Both the position numbers and the translations under genes were made by a program. Positions 59,700-64,000 of a DNA stretch of 64,000 nt are shown piece after piece. The stretch covers positions 1 to 64,000 of the forward strand of contig JAFDXH010000066.1 in NCBI GenBank assembly GCA_018268075.1. The letters are read 5' to 3'. A model generated the notes under the pieces. The model did not search any database, was not told the DNA's origin, and was given only the letters and a program-made list of their open reading frames with translations. How positions within the stretch are numbered: the first letter of the stretch is position 1; each line of letters begins with the position of its first letter. Source of the stretch: Bacteroidota bacterium. Lineage in GTDB: Bacteria > Bacteroidota > Bacteroidia > Chitinophagales > Chitinophagaceae.

Positions 59700-61421
59700 A
59701 TGGAAAAACAAACAGCGCTAAAAATCGAGGAATGGTTATCGGGAAAATATGACGATAATACCAAGAATGCCATTAAAAAATTACAGGCCGATGATATAAA
59801 TGCATTGGATGATGCTTTTTACAAAGACCTTGAATTTGGTACTGGAGGCCTGCGTGGAATAATGGGTGTAGGTACCAACAGGATGAATAAATATACCGTA
59901 GGGATGGCTACGCAAGGATATGCTAACTATCTTAAAAATTCATTTCCTGAAGTAAAGGTGGCCATTGCGCATGATGTAAGAAACAATAGCCGTGCGTTTG
60001 CAGAAATAGCTGCGCATATTTTTGCCGCAAACGGAATAAAGGTTTTGCTGTTTGAAAGCATTCGGCCAACGCCAGAATTGAGTTTTACTATCAGGCATGA
60101 AGGCTGCCAGGGCGGTGTAGTACTTACCGCTTCACACAACCCTAAAGAGTACAATGGCTATAAAGCTTATTGGAATGATGGCGCACAACTGGTACCCCCG
60201 CACGATAAAAATGTAATAGCTGAAGTAGAAAAAATTAAATCTATTGATGATGTAAAATGGTCGGGAAATGATGAAAATATTTCCATTATCGGCAGTAAAA
60301 TAGATGATGCCTATTTAAAAATGGTAAAAGGGTTGAGTATAAATCCAGAGGCTTGCCTAAAGCAGCATGACCTTAAAATCGTATATACCCCCATACATGG
60401 AACCGGGATTATGCTTGTGCCCAAAGCGCTCGCTGCCTATGGGTTTGATAATGTAACTATTGTAAAGGAGCAGGCCACACCTGATGGCAATTTCCCTACT
60501 GTAATATACCCTAATCCGGAAGAGAAAGAAACCATGAGCAAAGGATTGGAGGTAGCTCGGAATGAAGACGCTGATATATTATTGGGTACAGATCCGGATG
60601 CCGACAGAGTGGGCGTGGGAGTAAAAAACAATCATGGTGAATGGGTACTACTGAATGGAAATCAAACTGCAATGATGGCATTCAATTACATCATTGAGGA
60701 AAGAAAGAAAAGAGGGCTGGCAAAACCAAACGATATGGTGATCAAAACCATCGTAACTACAGATATGATAGATGTAATAGCAGCGCAAAATAAGATATCA
60801 TGCTACAATACGCTTACAGGATTCAAGTGGATATCTGAGCTGATAAGAGCTAAGGAGTCAAAAGAAAATTACGTAATAGGTGGCGAAGAAAGTTTTGGCC
60901 TGATGATTGGAAATGCTGTTAGAGATAAAGATTCAGTAAGCGCTGTTGCTATCATTTGTGAAATGGCAGCAGTAGAAAGGGAGGCTGGCCGTACTGTGTT
61001 TGATAAATTGATAGACCTGTATATTCAATATGGTTTTTATTATGAAGAACTTATTTCACTTACTAAAAAAGGCAAAGATGGTGTAAAGGAAATTTCTGAT
61101 ATGATGACCACCTTCAGAAACAACCCGCCCCAATCTATAGCCGGCGAATTAGTTACAGATATTTTGGATTATGAGGCTTTGACCTCCACCAATATTAATA
61201 CAGGAAAAGTAACTAAGTTGGATTTCCCAAAAAGTAATGTGTTGCAATTTTTAACTGAAAAGAATACAAAAGTATCTGCAAGGCCAAGCGGAACAGAGCC
61301 TAAGATTAAATTTTATTTCAGTGTAAACGAGCCTTTAGATAAAAAGGAAAATTTTGATACAGTACAGAAAAAACTACAGGATAAAATAGCTTCCATAATT
61401 GAAACAATGAAATTGAAATAG
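59700..61421 (+). CDS. Phospho-sugar mutase (phosphoglucomutase/phosphomannomutase family)
   Basis: A 573-residue alpha-D-phosphohexomutase from the ATG at 59700; the longer frame starts at a TTG five codons earlier. The phosphoserine loop is TASHNPKEYNGYKAY, the Mg-binding loop GTDPDADRVGVGV, the sugar-binding loop GGEESFGLM and the phosphate-binding loop ARPSGTEPKIKFYF. It interconverts hexose 1- and 6-phosphates and so feeds nucleotide-sugar synthesis, such as the glycosyltransferases nearby. The long form groups with Bacteroidota/Firmicutes phosphoglucomutases of about 570 residues. Confidence 0.94.
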   Translation: MEKQTALKIEEWLSGKYDDNTKNAIKKLQADDINALDDAFYKDLEFGTGGLRGIMGVGTNRMNKYTVGMATQGYANYLKNSFPEVKVAIAHDVRNNSRAFAEIAAHIFAANGIKVLLFESIRPTPELSFTIRHEGCQGGVVLTASHNPKEYNGYKAYWNDGAQLVPPHDKNVIAEVEKIKSIDDVKWSGNDENISIIGSKIDDAYLKMVKGLSINPEACLKQHDLKIVYTPIHGTGIMLVPKALAAYGFDNVTIVKEQATPDGNFPTVIYPNPEEKETMSKGLEVARNEDADILLGTDPDADRVGVGVKNNHGEWVLLNGNQTAMMAFNYIIEERKKRGLAKPNDMVIKTIVTTDMIDVIAAQNKISCYNTLTGFKWISELIRAKESKENYVIGGEESFGLMIGNAVRDKDSVSAVAIICEMAAVEREAGRTVFDKLIDLYIQYGFYYEELISLTKKGKDGVKEISDMMTTFRNNPPQSIAGELVTDILDYEALTSTNINTGKVTKLDFPKSNVLQFLTEKNTKVSARPSGTEPKIKFYFSVNEPLDKKENFDTVQKKLQDKIASIIETMKLK

Positions 61422-61529
61422 TAAGGCATAAAGAAAGGTTCATTTTTCACTGGCTATCCTTAGTATATTCAGAATAAAGCGGAGTGCTGCCCGTATGTAC
61501 CCCGCCATTTAGGTCTCATCCGAATCGCC

Positions 61530-61605
61530 GGCACGGGACTCGGTGTTTATAGGATTGATCGCCGAGTTTTCTATGATTAAACCAAGTCTTCTTCGAGAGG
61601 CTCAA
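61530..61605 (-). repeat. Dispersed structured repeat, copy B
   Basis: On the minus strand the core (61567 down to 61530) begins ACTCGG, contains TATAAAC and ends with CCGAGTCCCGTGCC. A left part TTGAGCCTCTCGAAG follows the order of copy A at 14241-14299. ACTCGG and CCGAGT form a 6-base stem. It lies between the convergent phospho-sugar mutase and glycosyltransferase genes. Confidence 0.6.
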
Positions 61606-61620
61606 CTGAGCCCCAAACTT

Positions 61621-62541
61621 CTATTTTAGATTATTCATCAGTCGCTCGGTAGTATAATTCAATACCATAGTACCCTTTGAAAAAAAACCATTTTGTAACT
61701 TTTTTTCCGGGTAGTTTTCTTGCACTAAAATCATATTCTTTATTACCTCCGGAATATTACCTTTAGAATTGATGAAATTAGTAATCTCCTTATCATCTCT
61801 CAGCTTTAACCTGCGGATAAGCCTCCACCAACGGTCATAGTAACGCAATTTCTTCATTGACTGTACTCCTACTCTATTTAGCCTTTCGATATTATGCACA
61901 AACAAAAAATTCCTTAAAAAATCAAGATCACTGTTTAATGTGCTTGCACCTTCGCCAGCATAATTAGCAATTACTATATTCTTATATTTTATATTTATGG
62001 AACTGTTTTCAAAACAACGAATATTCATTTCCCAATCGGCAAATAATGGATAGCGTGTATTAAACAAACCCACTACTTCAAACACGGTACTTCTATAAAA
62101 AATAGACTGGTGGCAAATATTACTAAACAATATTTTTTCTTCATCAAACGGGCCATCATAATTCCGCTTGAGTAATTCACTATATACATCCCCATACAAG
62201 AAATCTACATTTTCATAAGTTCCCTTTTCAAAAACCTCCTGCAGCACCTTATTGTTTTTTAACAAATCATCAGCACCCAAAAAATAAAGCCATTCACCAG
62301 CAGATTTCTTGATCGCTTTATTCATAGCATCATAGATACCTTCATCCGGTTCACTAATCCACCGCAGGCGCGCATCTTTTACGCCATCCAAAATATTCAC
62401 TGTATGATCAGTAGATTTTCCATCCACCACTACAATCTCAAAATCAGTAAATGATTGCAGTAGAATACTATCAAGAGCAGCTTGCAAAGTCTTACCTGCA
62501 TTGTAGGTAACGATGATGATGGAAAGAAACGGCTGGTGCAT
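61621..62541 (-). CDS. Family 2 glycosyltransferase (GT-A fold)
   Basis: A 306-residue glycosyltransferase. SIIIVTYNAGKTLQAALDSI opens the GT-A nucleotide-binding fold; VVVDGKSTDHTVNIL and ISEPDEGIYDAMNKAIKKS follow, with the metal-binding acidic pair in FLGADDLL. The C-terminal helices are RLNRVGVQSMKKLRYYDRWW. Donor and acceptor sugars are unknown. It lies 14 bases after the next upstream gene in a minus-strand operon with two other polysaccharide genes. Confidence 0.9.
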   Translation of the reverse strand: MHQPFLSIIIVTYNAGKTLQAALDSILLQSFTDFEIVVVDGKSTDHTVNILDGVKDARLRWISEPDEGIYDAMNKAIKKSAGEWLYFLGADDLLKNNKVLQEVFEKGTYENVDFLYGDVYSELLKRNYDGPFDEEKILFSNICHQSIFYRSTVFEVVGLFNTRYPLFADWEMNIRCFENSSINIKYKNIVIANYAGEGASTLNSDLDFLRNFLFVHNIERLNRVGVQSMKKLRYYDRWWRLIRRLKLRDDKEITNFINSKGNIPEVIKNMILVQENYPEKKLQNGFFSKGTMVLNYTTERLMNNLK

Positions 62542-62555
62542 AAATTTTGAAATTA

Positions 62556-63440
62556 TTAATTTCTTAATAAGAATCTCCTGATTTTCTTAATGCGTCTTTT
62601 AATAGAATATGTATTTTTCTTTTTAGTACTGCTCAATGAAGGCGACTGTGACCTATGGTGATCAATAAGCTGGTAATACTCTGCGTGAACAAAAGGATGT
62701 GAAGAATAGAAGCTGACTTGCTTAGTTTTCCACTGGCTAATACAATTAAATTCGCCCTTAATCCTAAATGCTGGCACTTTATAGTGATTTCCATATTGCG
62801 AAGGCTGACGGAACAATTCTATTTGATGCCGAATGGCTAACAAAGAAAGTATTGACTGATCCATACGATGAAAGTGAAATCCCCAAAAATTCTTTTTTCC
62901 ACTTTCATTTGGCAAATCGGTGATAATAGCAGGCACTGTACAATATTTCAACCATTCCTTTACGAACCCCATAGTTACTTCGCTTTTCCTGAAAATGGTA
63001 AGAGCTGCATCACATTGCGCACCATTCCAATATTTTTTTTCATCACAATTCATAAGTACAAAACAATCACGCTTGACCCAATATCTGTTTTTTAAATTGC
63101 CATTTGCAAATAAAAGTATTGGGTGTTGATGCTTGCATATTTCAATTAACGGATCTAGTGATGCTATTAAGGAAGATCCTGCATCAGCATAAATAAGAAT
63201 ATCACCTTCGTCCAATTTATTCAATTCCTCAAAAATTATATAGGGCTTCCAAAGCCAAAAGCCCATTCCTTTCTTACCATCCAGAATTGATTTGTGTAAT
63301 TTGTAAAATGCGGTTCCTTTAATTTGTTCAAAATCATAAGGTATGGTCTTACTTATTCCAAATTCTTCTGCAGATTTAATAAGCTGCAATCGGCTTGCAG
63401 CATATAACTCATTAGAAAGTGTAGTAAGCGCTACCTGCAT
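62556..63440 (-). CDS. Glycosyltransferase-like (GT-A fold) protein of uncertain family
   Basis: A 294-residue cytoplasmic protein. GMGFWLWKPYIIFEELNKLD followed by GDILIYADAGSSLI resembles the donor-site region of capsule-type glycosyltransferases, with YADAG in the place of the DxD motif. FRKSEVTMGFVKEWLKYC and FHFHRMDQSILSLLAIRH are typical of distant relatives in polysaccharide clusters. A basic C-terminal tail follows. The role is inferred from the operon with a GT2 enzyme and a methyltransferase. Confidence 0.65.
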   Translation of the reverse strand: MQVALTTLSNELYAASRLQLIKSAEEFGISKTIPYDFEQIKGTAFYKLHKSILDGKKGMGFWLWKPYIIFEELNKLDEGDILIYADAGSSLIASLDPLIEICKHQHPILLFANGNLKNRYWVKRDCFVLMNCDEKKYWNGAQCDAALTIFRKSEVTMGFVKEWLKYCTVPAIITDLPNESGKKNFWGFHFHRMDQSILSLLAIRHQIELFRQPSQYGNHYKVPAFRIKGEFNCISQWKTKQVSFYSSHPFVHAEYYQLIDHHRSQSPSLSSTKKKNTYSIKRRIKKIRRFLLRN

Positions 63441-63442
63441 AT

Positions 63443-64000
63443 TTAAAGTACAAAGTTTGAGATGATGCCAACTGAATGAGGATTCTCATATTGCCCTACC
63501 CACCCATTCAAAGGCACAAGATATATGTCCTTAATTTGATATTTTTTATCATAATTACGGATGATTTTAAAAAATGCATTTCTCATTTTACCAATCAAAT
63601 CATCCCAAACGATGATAAACTTTTCATCTAATAATTCATATTTTGAAAGCATTTCAAATTCGAATAAGATAGCCTTGGCTGAATGAAGTGCATCAGAAAA
63701 TACAACATTATATTTATTGCCTTTTAATTTTGCCCAGCTATTTTCGTCCCACACATCAGCACATAAATAACGAATATCTTTATTAATGTATTTAAAATCC
63801 TTCAAAGAGGAACTGCTTTTCTTTATAGATACAGAAGGCGTTTCCCATTTTTCTTCACGCTCGGGTATCAACTGAGCTGCAAGCACAGGATTGATTTCTT
63901 CAATATCAAAGGCGGTGAGGCTACCTACATTTTCATTGTTCATGATCTGAAAAAAATTCTTTCCAACGGAAACCCCAATCTCCAAATAATCAGGATTAAC
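63443..64000 (-). CDS. SAM-dependent methyltransferase-like protein, N-terminus cut by window edge
   Basis: The frame runs off the window: codons for VNPDYLEIGVSVGKNF precede any usable start, so the 186 visible residues are incomplete. EIGVSVGKNF resembles the SAM-binding motif I, followed by SLTAFDIEEINPVL and YNVVFSDALHSAKAILFEFE, as in class I methyltransferases acting on sugar or peptide substrates. It lies 2 bases upstream of the glycosyltransferase-like gene and opens the visible part of the operon. Confidence 0.72.
   Translation of the reverse strand, partial: VNPDYLEIGVSVGKNFFQIMNNENVGSLTAFDIEEINPVLAAQLIPEREEKWETPSVSIKKSSSSLKDFKYINKDIRYLCADVWDENSWAKLKGNKYNVVFSDALHSAKAILFEFEMLSKYELLDEKFIIVWDDLIGKMRNAFFKIIRNYDKKYQIKDIYLVPLNGWVGQYENPHSVGIISNFVL

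Noticed and set aside
1-64000. tRNA, rRNA, CRISPR arrays or complete insertion sequences
   Set aside because: I scanned the intergenic regions and saw no GTTCRANTC-type T-arm with cloverleaf pairing, no regularly spaced repeats and no transposase motif; a tRNA and CRISPR search tool would be decisive.

Overview
The window is AT-rich bacterial DNA from a member of the Bacteroidota, most likely a Chitinophagaceae-like genus. The evidence is two SusC/SusD outer-membrane pairs, a type IX secretion (T9SS) C-terminal sorting domain, many lipoproteins with a Cys right after a short hydrophobic segment, weak Shine-Dalgarno sequences, and short 5' leaders preceded by the Bacteroidota -7 element TAnnTTTG. 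I see no rRNA, tRNA, CRISPR array or intact insertion sequence. The family-level assignment is inference.

Layout. 1-5.9 kb: tail of a sensor kinase and its NarL-type response regulator, separated by a structured repeat; then lgt, a bacilliredoxin, an Hsp20 chaperone, arginine decarboxylase and the rpmI-rplT ribosomal operon. 6-14.1 kb: a DUF4197 lipoprotein, two tandem membrane-anchored endonuclease/exonuclease/phosphatase (EEP) paralogues, a ribosome hibernation factor, a large secreted BNR/sortilin-type propeller protein, a YwqK-like protein and a secreted esterase. 14.6-20.7 kb: a glycosyltransferase/epimerase/YfhO operon and a nucleoside-recognition (gate) membrane protein. 20.8-33.1 kb: two divergent SusCD operons around a DeoR/GlpR-type regulator; the 421-base control region carries three copies of a CCGCAAAAA-type motif that I propose as its operator. 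33.2-45.1 kb: mostly housekeeping genes (amidase, methyltransferase, serine hydrolase, serA, type II NADH dehydrogenase, cutC, asparaginase-type hydrolase, RNase R, polyprenyl synthetase). 45.3-53.8 kb: dipeptide epimerase, a secreted beta-helix protein, a seven-repeat T9SS protein, a TonB-dependent receptor and a lipoprotein. 53.8-61.4 kb: rpe, a TPR lipoprotein, a TolB-like propeller, a membrane iron-sulfur protein, a phosphoribosyltransferase, a DUF2279 protein and a phosphosugar mutase. 61.6-64 kb: the end of a polysaccharide-biosynthesis operon.

How the genes work together. The best-supported unit is the regulated nutrient-uptake locus (21.4-33.1 kb), where one regulator sits between two outer-membrane import pairs and the candidate operator lies at both promoters. 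No glycan-degrading enzyme is encoded beside it, so its substrate is unknown. The amidase and the dipeptide epimerase could both serve peptidoglycan turnover. The glycosyltransferase operons at 14.6-19.1 kb and 61.6-64 kb suggest envelope polysaccharide or glycoprotein synthesis. A diverged structured repeat occurs near the 3' end of a glycosyltransferase gene in both places, in opposite orientations. Its function is unknown and it is the most unexplained signal in the window.
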